This document shows, one piece after another, positions 1-7,390 of a DNA stretch of 11,883 nucleotides (within the stretch, counting starts at the first letter, position 1; each line of letters starts with the position of its first letter). Made by a program: the position numbers and the translations under genes. This DNA comes from JADFNO01 sp965369945 (GTDB taxonomy: Bacteria > Planctomycetota > Phycisphaerae > Phycisphaerales > SM1A02): the NCBI GenBank assembly GCA_965369945.1, contig CBDUST010000123.1:1-11883 (forward strand). The letters run 5' to 3'. The notes beneath the pieces are model-generated. The model made no database searches. It was given only the letters and a program-made list of their open reading frames with translations, and had not been told where the DNA came from.

Positions 1-1
1 C

Positions 2-802
2 TTCCTCACGCGCGCCCAACTCGAATACGCGTCATCGGTGGTGGCCAACAAGGCCACCGATGCGTTCCTAAAAGACATGAAGTCTCTGGAGTTCGACTAT
101 CCCGCGCGGGGCGCCTTCGGGATCGGCTTCAGCATGAAGGTCAAGGGAACACCGCACCCAATTCGGCACTATCGCGAGAAGCAGCTGGAGACGCCAGTCA
201 TCTGCGATCGGTGTGGGCTCCGTTACGCGATCTACGGTGTGTTCGCGTATTGCCCCGATTGCGGCGTACACAATTCACTCCAGATCCTCGATGGCAACCT
301 CGAACTGGTCGAGAAGCAACTTGGTCTTGCGGAACGGGAAGCGGAAGGGGATCCCGAGCTGTCAGCGCAGTTGATCGTCAATTCGCTGGAAGATGTGGTG
401 TCCGCATTTGACGGCTTCGGTCGCGAAGCGTGTCGCGTTTCAGCGAGGATCGCCGCAAGTCAGGAACAGCCGGGCACTGTGTCGTTCCAGAACTTGGAGA
501 GGGCCCGAAAGCGGCTGTACTCGCTCTGCGATGTTGACCTTGCCGTCGGCATCGAGAAGTCGCAATGGGAGCTTGCGGTGCGCTGCTTCCAGAAGCGCCA
601 TCTGCCGGCTCACAAGATGGGAGTCGTAGACCGCAAGTACTTGGAGGAGACCAAGGATCCGTCCGCGGTTGTCGGACGAAAGGTGTCGGTTACGAGCGAC
701 GAGGTCCGTTCCCTGATGGCGGTCGTCAAGACGCTGGGCAGGCATCTGGTCCAGCAGCTGGGCGAACCGTCTGCACCGGAACCTCCGGAGGTGACAGGAT
801 GA
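2..802 (+). CDS. Zinc-ribbon HEPN-domain protein, 5' end outside the window
   Basis: The frame is open from base 2, so the N-terminus lies upstream. A GTG at 38 is only an internal candidate, but residues are numbered from it here. Seen: a zinc ribbon with Cys56-x2-Cys59 and Cys72-x2-Cys75, a central helical region, and near the C-terminus Arg187-His-x3-His192 followed by a GVVDRKYL segment. The R-[NHD]-x3-H motif with that following segment is characteristic of HEPN domains, many of which are metal-independent RNases in toxins and abortive-infection systems. The stop overlaps the hsdR start by 4 nt (ATGA), so the two are almost certainly co-transcribed and translationally coupled. I infer an RNase effector or nucleic-acid-binding accessory of the restriction locus; a non-catalytic HEPN scaffold is the alternative. 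HEPN assignment is fairly sure, function is not. Confidence 0.8.
   Translation, partial: FLTRAQLEYASSVVANKATDAFLKDMKSLEFDYPARGAFGIGFSMKVKGTPHPIRHYREKQLETPVICDRCGLRYAIYGVFAYCPDCGVHNSLQILDGNLELVEKQLGLAEREAEGDPELSAQLIVNSLEDVVSAFDGFGREACRVSARIAASQEQPGTVSFQNLERARKRLYSLCDVDLAVGIEKSQWELAVRCFQKRHLPAHKMGVVDRKYLEETKDPSAVVGRKVSVTSDEVRSLMAVVKTLGRHLVQQLGEPSAPEPPEVTG
787..794 (+). promoter_or_regulatory. Strong Shine-Dalgarno of hsdR, inside a 12-bp palindrome
   Basis: GGAGGTGA lies 4 nt before the ATG at 799 and is an excellent match to the 16S rRNA 3' end. It fixes the hsdR start at 799. The first six bases are the right half of a perfect 12-bp palindrome (781-792, ACCTCC/GGAGGT). With no loop it cannot fold tightly on itself, so it is probably incidental. 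Confidence 0.8.
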
Positions 803-3800
803 CCCGCGCGGCGTACTCCGAAGACGCTCTGGTCGAGCAGCCCGCGATCAAGCTGTTCAAGAGCCTGGAGTGGGAACACGCGAACTGTTTTCATGAGTTC
901 GATTCAGGCGAGAGCTTCCTCGGCCGGGAGACTAAGAGCGAGGTCGTGCTCGTTTCGCGGCTGAGGCCCGCGCTGGAGCAGCTGAATCCCGATCTCCCTC
1001 CAGAAGCTTTCGATCAGGCGATTGAGGAGATCACGCGCGATCGAAGTGCGATGAGCATGGCCGCGGCGAATCGCGAGATCTTCGACCTGCTCAAGAACGG
1101 CGTGAAGGTGACGATCCCTGATGCCGACGGCGAGGGCGAGACGGTCGAGACCGTTCGGGTCATGGACTGGAACAACCCCGACAACAACGATTACTTCCTG
1201 GCGTCGCAGTTCTGGGTGACCGGGGAGCTGTACACGCGCCGCGCGGACCTGGTGGGATTCGTAAACGGGATCCCGCTTGTCTTCGTGGAACTCAAGGCGA
1301 CCCACAAGCGGCTGAAGAACGCGTATGACCGCAACCTGACGGACTACAAGACCGCCATCCCGCAACTGTTCTGGTTCAACGGCCTGATCATCCTGTCCAA
1401 CGGAAGCCAGAGCCGGATCGGCAGCATGACCGCCGGATGGGAACACTTCGCCGAGTGGAAGCGGATCAACAGTGAGGGCGAGGAGGGCGTCGTCTCGCTG
1501 GAGACCATGATTCGGGGAACATGCGATCGTGAGCGACTGCTGGACCTGGTTGAGAACTTCATGATCTTCCAGGAAGTGCGCGGCGGGCTCATCAAGCTCG
1601 TGGCAAAGAACCACCAATATCTGGGGGTCAACAAGGCCATTGAGGCCGTCCGGTCAATCACATCGAATCAAGGACGGTTAGGTGTGTTCTGGCACACGCA
1701 AGGTAGCGGCAAGAGCGTGGCCATGGTGTTCTATTCCCAGAAGGTCCTGCGAAAGATGCCGGGGAACTGGACGTTCGTGGTGGTGACGGATCGGCAGGAT
1801 CTCGACAACCAGATCTACAAGACGTTTGCCAGCGCCGGCGTCGTCACGGAGAAGCAGGCCCAGGCCGAGACCTCGGCGCATTTGCGACAGCTGTTGCGTG
1901 AAGATCATCGCTATGTATTCACGTTGATCCAGAAGTTCCTCACGAAGAAAGGGGAAAGGCACCCGGTCCTCTCGGAGCGAAGGGACGTGATCGTCATTGC
2001 GGACGAGGCGCATCGGACGCAGTACGACACGCTTGCGATGAACATGCGGACGGCCCTTCCTAACGCTGCGTTCATCGCCTTTACAGGCACGCCCCTCCTG
2101 GCCGGTGAGGAGAAGACGCGGAAGGTCTTCGGCGACTACACGAGCATCTACAACTTCAAGCAGTCGGTGGATGACGAGGCGACGGTGCCGCTGCACTACG
2201 AGAACCGCATCCCCGAATTGCAGCTCACGAACAAGGATCTCAATGAGGACATCTACCGCGTTGTCGAGGAGGCCGAACTGAGCGACGAGCAAGAGCAGAA
2301 GCTCGAGCGAGAATTCGGACGGCAGTACCACCTGATTACGCGAGACGACCGCCTAGAGAAGATCACCGAGGATATCGTGGCCCACTACATGGGCCGTGGA
2401 TTCCGGGGCAAGGCGATGGTGGTCAGCGTCGACAAGGCGACGGCGATCCGCATGTACGACAAGGTGCAGGAGCACTGGAAGGCGTATCGCAGCCAACTGC
2501 AAGCCGACGTCAAGAAGGCGAAGGGCGAAGAGCGGGCCGTTCTTGAGGCGAAGCTTCGCTACATGGACGAGACGGACATGGCCGTGGTCGTGTCCCAAGG
2601 CCAGAACGAAGTCGACGAGATGAAGAAGAAGGGGCTCGATATCGTGCCCCACCGGAGGCGGATGGTGAAGGAGGACTTGGACGAGAAGTTCAAAGATCCC
2701 GACGATCATCTGCGCATCGTGTTTGTCTGTGCCATGTGGATGACTGGCTTCGATGTCCCGAGCTGCTCCACCATCTACGTCGACAAGCCGATGCGAAACC
2801 ACACGCTCATGCAGACAATCGCACGGGCGAACCGGGTCTTCGGTGACAAGGTCAACGGACTGATCGTGGACTACGTGGGCGTCTTCCGGAACTTACAGAA
2901 GGCACTCACGATCTATGGCTCATCATCGGGTGGCGGGGTCAAGCCGGGCGAGCTGCCGGTCAAAGAGAAGGCAGCCCTGGTCGAAGATCTCAAGAAGGCC
3001 ATTGCAGGGGCGACGGCGTTCTGCAAGGACCTTGGCTTTGACCTCGAGGAGTTGTTAGAGCTGGAGGCGTTCGACAAGGTTGCAGGTCTTGTAGAGGCGG
3101 TCAAATCGATCCTCCTGAAAGATCCGTCTGCGTTTGATGGGCCGCTCGGTGAGGCCGTCGAGGCCGCACTGCTCAATGACGAGACGAAGCGCCGATTCGT
3201 CGCGATGGCCAACCACGTGACGAAGCTGTACCGAGCGGTTCTTCCCGATCCTGCCGCAAATGAGCTGGCGCCCGTCTGTACGCTCATTGGGGTGATTGCT
3301 GACAAGATTCGATCCCTTGCCCCGCCGGCTGATATCTCAGACGTCATGGGCTCAGTCGAAGAGGTCCTTGATGAGTCGATCGCGGCAGAGGGATACGTCA
3401 TTCATCCGTCGCCAGAGGGAGCGCAAACGGATCACGTCATTGATCTCAGCAAACTTGACCTGGAGCGACTGCAGAAGCGCTTCAAGACAGCGAGGAAGCG
3501 GACGGAGGCAGAGAAGTTGCGATCGACGGTGAACAGGAAGCTGCGACGGCTCGTGCGACTGAACCGAACACGCCTCGACTACTCTGAGAAGTTCCAGAAG
3601 CTGATTGAGGAATACAACGCTGGGGCCATCAACGTTGAGGTGTTCTTCGATCGGCTCGTGCAGTTCGCCCGCGAGCTGACGGAGGAGGAGCAGCGTCATA
3701 TCGCTGAACATCTCTCGGAGGAAGAACTGGCACTCTTCGACCTGCTCATCAAGCCTGAGATGACACTCAGCGAGAAGGAGAAGAAGCAGGTCAAGACAGT

Positions 3801-4020
3801 CGCCCGTGACCTGCTCGAGACGCTTCGAAAGGGGAAGCTCGTTCTCGATTGGCGCAAGCACCAGCAATCACGTGCAGCTGTTCGCCTTGCCATCGAAGAG
3901 ACCCTAGATCATCTCCCGACGTGCTATGCGTCGGATATTTACGAACGGAAGTGCGACGTCGTGTTCCAGCACTTCTTCGACTCATATAGTGACGCGGACA
4001 AGAACGTGTACGCTGCGTAA
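799..4020 (+). CDS. hsdR: Type I restriction endonuclease subunit R
   Basis: A 1073-residue motor and nuclease subunit of a type I restriction-modification complex, which translocates DNA using ATP and cleaves unmodified DNA at a distance. Seen: the PD-(D/E)xK nuclease signature with Asp150 and Glu164-Leu-Lys166; Walker A GSGKS at 302-306; DEAH box at 402-405; motif III TGTP at 429-432; motif V region (TGFDVPS) near 652-658; motif VI around Gln672 to Arg679 (ARANR); and a long charged C-terminal helical region of the kind that docks on the methylase. Length matches the family (about 1000-1100 aa) and all motifs are intact, so it should be active. The start at 799 is preferred over the longer upstream frame because of the Shine-Dalgarno at 787-794 and the ATGA overlap with the HEPN gene. 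HsdM and HsdS are not in the window and are presumably upstream. Confidence 0.97.
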   Translation: MTRAAYSEDALVEQPAIKLFKSLEWEHANCFHEFDSGESFLGRETKSEVVLVSRLRPALEQLNPDLPPEAFDQAIEEITRDRSAMSMAAANREIFDLLKNGVKVTIPDADGEGETVETVRVMDWNNPDNNDYFLASQFWVTGELYTRRADLVGFVNGIPLVFVELKATHKRLKNAYDRNLTDYKTAIPQLFWFNGLIILSNGSQSRIGSMTAGWEHFAEWKRINSEGEEGVVSLETMIRGTCDRERLLDLVENFMIFQEVRGGLIKLVAKNHQYLGVNKAIEAVRSITSNQGRLGVFWHTQGSGKSVAMVFYSQKVLRKMPGNWTFVVVTDRQDLDNQIYKTFASAGVVTEKQAQAETSAHLRQLLREDHRYVFTLIQKFLTKKGERHPVLSERRDVIVIADEAHRTQYDTLAMNMRTALPNAAFIAFTGTPLLAGEEKTRKVFGDYTSIYNFKQSVDDEATVPLHYENRIPELQLTNKDLNEDIYRVVEEAELSDEQEQKLEREFGRQYHLITRDDRLEKITEDIVAHYMGRGFRGKAMVVSVDKATAIRMYDKVQEHWKAYRSQLQADVKKAKGEERAVLEAKLRYMDETDMAVVVSQGQNEVDEMKKKGLDIVPHRRRMVKEDLDEKFKDPDDHLRIVFVCAMWMTGFDVPSCSTIYVDKPMRNHTLMQTIARANRVFGDKVNGLIVDYVGVFRNLQKALTIYGSSSGGGVKPGELPVKEKAALVEDLKKAIAGATAFCKDLGFDLEELLELEAFDKVAGLVEAVKSILLKDPSAFDGPLGEAVEAALLNDETKRRFVAMANHVTKLYRAVLPDPAANELAPVCTLIGVIADKIRSLAPPADISDVMGSVEEVLDESIAAEGYVIHPSPEGAQTDHVIDLSKLDLERLQKRFKTARKRTEAEKLRSTVNRKLRRLVRLNRTRLDYSEKFQKLIEEYNAGAINVEVFFDRLVQFARELTEEEQRHIAEHLSEEELALFDLLIKPEMTLSEKEKKQVKTVARDLLETLRKGKLVLDWRKHQQSRAAVRLAIEETLDHLPTCYASDIYERKCDVVFQHFFDSYSDADKNVYAA

Positions 4021-4047
4021 CGCAGAGCGTACCGGCCCTGATTCGAC

Positions 4048-4254
4048 ATGGCTGCTTACCACGTAAATAAGAACGCCCAACCAACCGGGGAGCATGAGGT
4101 TCACAAGACCGGATGTTCTCACGAGCCGGAACCCGGGAATCAATTGCATCTCGGAGATTTCTCAAACTGCCATGATGCAGTAAAGGAAGCGAAGAAGCAG
4201 TATGATGATGTGGATGGGTGCTTTTACTGCTCAGAGGAATGCCATACGCGGTAG
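4048..4254 (+). CDS. Small Cys/His-rich protein, 68 aa
   Basis: The sequence resembles a short conserved family I recall as uncharacterised, beginning YHVNKNAQ with a G-x-HEVH segment and ending with C-x2-C-x3-CH. Seen: potential metal ligands His16, His19, Cys23, Cys41, Cys58, Cys61, Cys65 and His66, giving one or two possible zinc sites in a compact fold, with an amphipathic helix near 42-52. There is no signal peptide or membrane segment. It starts 27 nt after the hsdR stop with no clear Shine-Dalgarno, so it could be read from the hsdR transcript. Function is unknown. The conserved-family match is from memory and was not verified, but the dense, regularly spaced Cys and His residues argue against a chance frame. 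Confidence 0.8.
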   Translation: MAAYHVNKNAQPTGEHEVHKTGCSHEPEPGNQLHLGDFSNCHDAVKEAKKQYDDVDGCFYCSEECHTR

Positions 4255-4513
4255 TATTATGGCCAATGCTCATTCGTCTGTACCGCAAGCCTCCGAGGGG
4301 TCCGGGGGCGGGGGGCGGCGTCCAGACCCCCGTCGGCGTGGCCGTGGCGGTCTTCAGCGAAGCGCTGAAGATTGTGGGGGAATCTCATGCGGATGAGGGT
4401 GCGGCGACGGGAGGGCAAGCTCGAAATGACCGACCCGATTGACCGGGCGACGAAATACGGGCACTATGATCACTACTTTCTCCCTGGGTCCAACTCAAAG
4501 TCCCGGAATTTCG
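4255..4513. other. Non-coding, G-rich stretch before the kinase gene
   Basis: No convincing gene is seen. It opens with TATTAT at 4255-4260, a possible -10 box without a good -35. It then carries three G-runs of 4, 5 and 6 bases around 4297-4316, a C-run at 4326-4331 and a perfect hairpin at 4352-4370. Short open frames cross it, including one starting at 4387 after a GGGGGA, but none resembles a known protein. It probably holds the promoter and leader of the kinase gene. Confidence 0.5.
4352..4370. repeat. Perfect inverted repeat, 8-bp stem and 3-nt loop
   Basis: CTTCAGCG-AAG-CGCTGAAG is exactly self-complementary. No T-run follows, so it is not a typical intrinsic terminator. It lies about 145 bp upstream of the kinase start and could be an operator or an RNA hairpin in the leader. 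Confidence 0.7.
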
Positions 4514-5446
4514 ATGAACTTTCACGAGGTTACTTCACAGATCGTCGACGGGAAACTCCCGCAGTTCGCTCCAACTGAGTTTCTCGGCGCAGGTGGGCAG
4601 AAACGCGTCTTCAAGTGCCTACATGAAGAAGAGACCTGGGCGCTGCCATTGGTCTTGGTCTCTGATGATCCGGGTCAGTCTCTCGACACCGATGACCCGG
4701 ACTTCGGTTTCGGCTCGGAGCAAGTTATCGCACGACTTCAACGCGAAGTCGGCGTTATGGCGAAATGTAATTCGCGACATCTTGTCAAGATGGGCCCGAT
4801 CGATGTCAGTCCGCTCGAAATCGAGAATCTCTCCATCCTGTACTTCTTGGAGGAGTTCATCGATGGAGAGGACGTCAAGCAGATCATCGCCCGAGGGCCG
4901 ATGCCCATCGAGGAGATCAAGAAGCTTGGTATCCACGTCACGACTGCGATCGATGATCTCTGGAATTGCGATCCGAATCATCGAATCATCCACCGCGACC
5001 TGAAGCCGGCAAACGTCATGCGGCGTTCTGGCACGGGCGAGTACGTTGTACTCGACATCGGACTCGCGTTCGATCTTCTAGACCAGTCGATCTCGGATCC
5101 GGGGCAGGTGCCTGGGACCACTCTCTACTTTACGCCCGATCAGCTTGATAACTCGAAGAAGAGGCAAATGGACTTTCGAACGGACATGTTCGCTCTTGGC
5201 ATCATCCTTTATGAAGCCGCGACCGGAAAGCACCCATTCTACACGACCAATATGTCAACGATGGACTTGTTCAAATCGATTATCCACGCCAAGCCGACAC
5301 CAGTTCGCGACCTTCGCACCGACCTCCCTGAGGGATTCGCGGAGATTATCACACGATTGCTTGCGAAAAAGCAGCATCTACGCTACCGCACCTGTAAAGC
5401 ACTGCTTTCTGTACTCAATGAGGTCGGGAATGGAGGCAGCCAATGA
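4514..5446 (+). CDS. Ser/Thr protein kinase-like protein lacking the beta-3 lysine
   Basis: A single Hanks-type kinase domain of about 310 aa, cytoplasmic, with no membrane segment or sensor domain. Seen, numbering from the ATG at 4514: glycine loop GAGGQKRVF (25-33); beta-3 strand reading W-A-L-P-L-V-L (42-48), where Pro45 occupies the place of the usual ATP-anchoring Lys; a likely alpha-C Glu in an LQREV segment; catalytic HRDLKPAN (160-167); metal-binding Asp181 in DIG; a TPDQL segment in place of APE; and an FRTDMFALG helix. The loop and metal-site residues are intact, so it may still bind ATP, perhaps with Lys30 of the glycine loop standing in as in WNK kinases. The open frame extends to a TTG at 4439. 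I chose 4514 because the domain begins just after it, but no start has a good Shine-Dalgarno. Its stop overlaps the next start by 4 nt. Confidence 0.92.
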   Translation: MNFHEVTSQIVDGKLPQFAPTEFLGAGGQKRVFKCLHEEETWALPLVLVSDDPGQSLDTDDPDFGFGSEQVIARLQREVGVMAKCNSRHLVKMGPIDVSPLEIENLSILYFLEEFIDGEDVKQIIARGPMPIEEIKKLGIHVTTAIDDLWNCDPNHRIIHRDLKPANVMRRSGTGEYVVLDIGLAFDLLDQSISDPGQVPGTTLYFTPDQLDNSKKRQMDFRTDMFALGIILYEAATGKHPFYTTNMSTMDLFKSIIHAKPTPVRDLRTDLPEGFAEIITRLLAKKQHLRYRTCKALLSVLNEVGNGGSQ

Positions 5447-6630
5447 CGCTGCTCGCGCAACACGGTTGGGGCAAGGCCGACAAGATCAACACAGCGCTGG
5501 ACGACGGCTCGATCAGCGGGCTGATCGTCAGTCCGCGTGACGAAACTCCCGAGAACGCTGCGGCGCTCATTGCTTCAGTTGCGTCGGATTATCCCGAATC
5601 GATGCGACTCTTTGATCCACTGTTTCACGCGGGAATGATCACACCAGCCAGCGAAGGTAAACTCCCTGCGTACGATTACTACAAGCCCAATCTCACGCGT
5701 CGGGATTTCATCGGTGCGGGAAAGTACGCTGGGTACGCTGCCGACGTGCTCGGGTATCAATATGAATTGGATGTCACGGCGATCGTGTCACCTACTATCG
5801 AGCTGGTCAACTTTGGAGACAGTTCCGCGCAGATCGCGCTACAGCTCGCCGATGCAAGCTCGACACATCATGCTGGCAAGAGTGACAACCGTCCGCTGCT
5901 TTTGAGTTTTCTGATCAACGAGAATGCGATGGGCAGCCGAGACGATCTCGACGCTTTTCTCGACGCGGTCACGCTGATGGATGCCGATGGATTTTATCTG
6001 CTCATGAACCGAGCGAGCTCGACACATAACGCGTTGATCGAGCCCGAGCGACTAGCAGGGTTGATGTACATGGTCTACATCCTACGGCTCGTTAACAAAC
6101 TCGATGTCTACTGCGGATACTCCGATCTGATCGGGCTTCCGCTGCACGCAGCGGGCGCAACTTCGACAGCGTGCGGGTGGTTTGGCACATTGCGGCGTTT
6201 TACCTTCAAACGATTTCGTCCTTCGAGGGGCGGTCAGCCTGCGCGACCTCGCTATCTGTCAACTCCGGCACTCGAATCTATTCTTATCTCGGAACTAGAC
6301 CAGATATCCGAAGCTGGGCTCATCGACGAATTCTTGTCGGGCACAAAATACGATACAGAGTTCGGAAAGAAGCCGACGTATTCCGTGCCTTGGTCAAACG
6401 AAACGGCAGCGCTCCATCATTGGGCGGCTTTGGCGAGCAAGATCAGCAAGATCGAGCCAATGGCAGTAGAGGACGCGTTGGCGACGGTATCCGACTGGAT
6501 TGAAACAGCCGAAACGGTTCGTAGCGAAGCTGACCTGCACGGCGTTGAGTTTGAGCCACCGTCTGGGGACCACCTCGATATGTGGCGACGAGCAATCAGC
6601 CAGTTTCGCGATATGACAGAACTCACCTAG
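5443..6630 (+). CDS. Protein of unknown function coupled to the kinase, 395 aa
   Basis: Not recognised with certainty. The start is firm: GGAGG at 5432-5436 lies 6 nt before the ATG, which overlaps the kinase stop (ATGA). It is a soluble alpha/beta protein in which strand-like stretches (SGLIVSPRD, RPLLLSFLIN, ADGFYLLMN, VYCGYSDLIG) alternate with helices. This suggests a TIM-like beta/alpha barrel, vaguely reminiscent of tRNA-guanine transglycosylase-type barrels, though no diagnostic active site was identified. The most conserved-looking region follows Cys224-Gly-Tyr-Ser-Asp228, with Gly, Trp and Arg residues after it (GWFGTLRRF). A helical C-terminal third follows about residue 275. Tight coupling to the kinase suggests it is the kinase's partner or substrate. 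The barrel idea is inference. Confidence 0.85.
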   Translation: MTLLAQHGWGKADKINTALDDGSISGLIVSPRDETPENAAALIASVASDYPESMRLFDPLFHAGMITPASEGKLPAYDYYKPNLTRRDFIGAGKYAGYAADVLGYQYELDVTAIVSPTIELVNFGDSSAQIALQLADASSTHHAGKSDNRPLLLSFLINENAMGSRDDLDAFLDAVTLMDADGFYLLMNRASSTHNALIEPERLAGLMYMVYILRLVNKLDVYCGYSDLIGLPLHAAGATSTACGWFGTLRRFTFKRFRPSRGGQPARPRYLSTPALESILISELDQISEAGLIDEFLSGTKYDTEFGKKPTYSVPWSNETAALHHWAALASKISKIEPMAVEDALATVSDWIETAETVRSEADLHGVEFEPPSGDHLDMWRRAISQFRDMTELT

Positions 6631-7298
6631 GCGATGCTCGAGAGGACCCGGCCCTTCGCCATCGCGAACATCACCGGGCTGCGCGGCTGTTTCGATCGTG
6701 GCACTGTGATAATCCGAAGCTCGCCGGTATCACCGAGCGCGAGTAGCCCAACTCGCGATAGCCTGAAACGATCTATTTGAGCTTCTGCTGATCGGATGAA
6801 CTCCTCAGGCATGACGACGAAGCTTCGATTTGCGAACGCTCGGTATCGCGTAGCTTGGTAGAGGGCTCGCTTCCAATCTCTGAGCTTACCTTCAAAGCAC
6901 CAGATCTCGCAATCAGGCAGGTCCGACTTCGGCCCCAGCACGTAGCCCGAAGTGGAGGCTGCACGCACCAAGCCCTCTCGTTCCATTTCAGCCAGCCAGT
7001 CTCGTACTGTTTCGCGCGAACGACCAGTTTCAAGTGCCAACCGATCTACGGACTTCGGCTGCTTTGCACGTAAAACACCGATGATTCGGCAACATGTCTC
7101 TTGCCGTAAGAGCTTCGATCGCGCTTTTGCTGGTCGCACACCCGACGGGAGCGACACCATCATCCGATCAACCCGACCATGGATGCCCTCAACCTCTTTC
7201 ATCGTGAAGGTCCGTCGACCTGGCAGCCCGAGCCACAACTCGCTGTGGGCAAGAGCTGAATCGAATGCGGCCATCAGGTGGTCTTCGGTGTCGAACAT
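6627..7298 (-). CDS. Winged-helix protein with a PD-(D/E)xK-like nuclease signature, 223 aa
   Basis: Seen: a helix-turn-helix or winged helix at about residues 65-120 (SVDRLALETGRSRETVRDWL forms the two helices), followed by a segment with Glu136-Gly-Lys138 and then DW..ALYQA..YR, a pattern typical of PD-(D/E)xK nucleases where E-x-K is catalytic and a Gln/Arg helix follows. An earlier GRVDRMM segment with Asp44 could supply the first acidic residue, which would place the winged helix inside the nuclease fold. Acidic residues nearer the E-x-K (Asp129, Glu131) are the alternative. It could be a DNA-binding nuclease or a regulator built on an inactive nuclease fold. The stop overlaps that of the convergent 395-aa gene by 4 nt (CTAG). 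The ATG at 7298 lacks a strong Shine-Dalgarno; a TAGAAT box lies about 33 nt upstream. Confidence 0.87.
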   Translation of the reverse strand: MFDTEDHLMAAFDSALAHSELWLGLPGRRTFTMKEVEGIHGRVDRMMVSLPSGVRPAKARSKLLRQETCCRIIGVLRAKQPKSVDRLALETGRSRETVRDWLAEMEREGLVRAASTSGYVLGPKSDLPDCEIWCFEGKLRDWKRALYQATRYRAFANRSFVVMPEEFIRSAEAQIDRFRLSRVGLLALGDTGELRIITVPRSKQPRSPVMFAMAKGRVLSSIA

Positions 7299-7384
7299 GG
7301 CTACTCGGACGGATAATGGACTAGTACGTGTATTCTACCTGCTAGGCTCAGTATTGGAATCGGCGATAGCTGGGTTCGACACCG
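7286..7384. promoter_or_regulatory. Divergent promoter region bracketed by an 11-bp inverted repeat
   Basis: The 92 bp between the divergent starts (7298 minus, 7391 plus) should hold both promoters. For the minus gene TAGAAT (plus-strand 7332-7337) is a fair -10 box with a weak -35. No clear plus-strand promoter is visible. CGGTGTCGAAC at 7286-7296 is the exact reverse complement of GTTCGACACCG at 7374-7384. One copy covers the first codons of the minus gene and the other lies just ahead of the plus gene start. The symmetry suggests a shared operator, possibly for the winged-helix protein itself. Confidence 0.5.
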
Positions 7385-7390
7385 GAAAAA

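Noticed and set aside
904..1617. Long minus-strand frames inside hsdR (also 1678-2331, 3352-3867)
   Set aside because: Antisense shadows of an intact HsdR reading frame in GC-rich DNA.
4439..4513. N-terminal extension of the kinase from a TTG
   Set aside because: The extra 25 residues do not look like kinase sequence and the TTG has no Shine-Dalgarno.
4387..4578. Short frame of 63 codons with GGGGGA upstream, overlapping the kinase start
   Set aside because: It resembles no family and overlaps the clear kinase frame; probably chance.
7373..7383. GGTTCGACACC, a match to the T-arm consensus of tRNA
   Set aside because: The flanking bases do not form the 5-bp T-stem and no acceptor, D or anticodon arm surrounds it.
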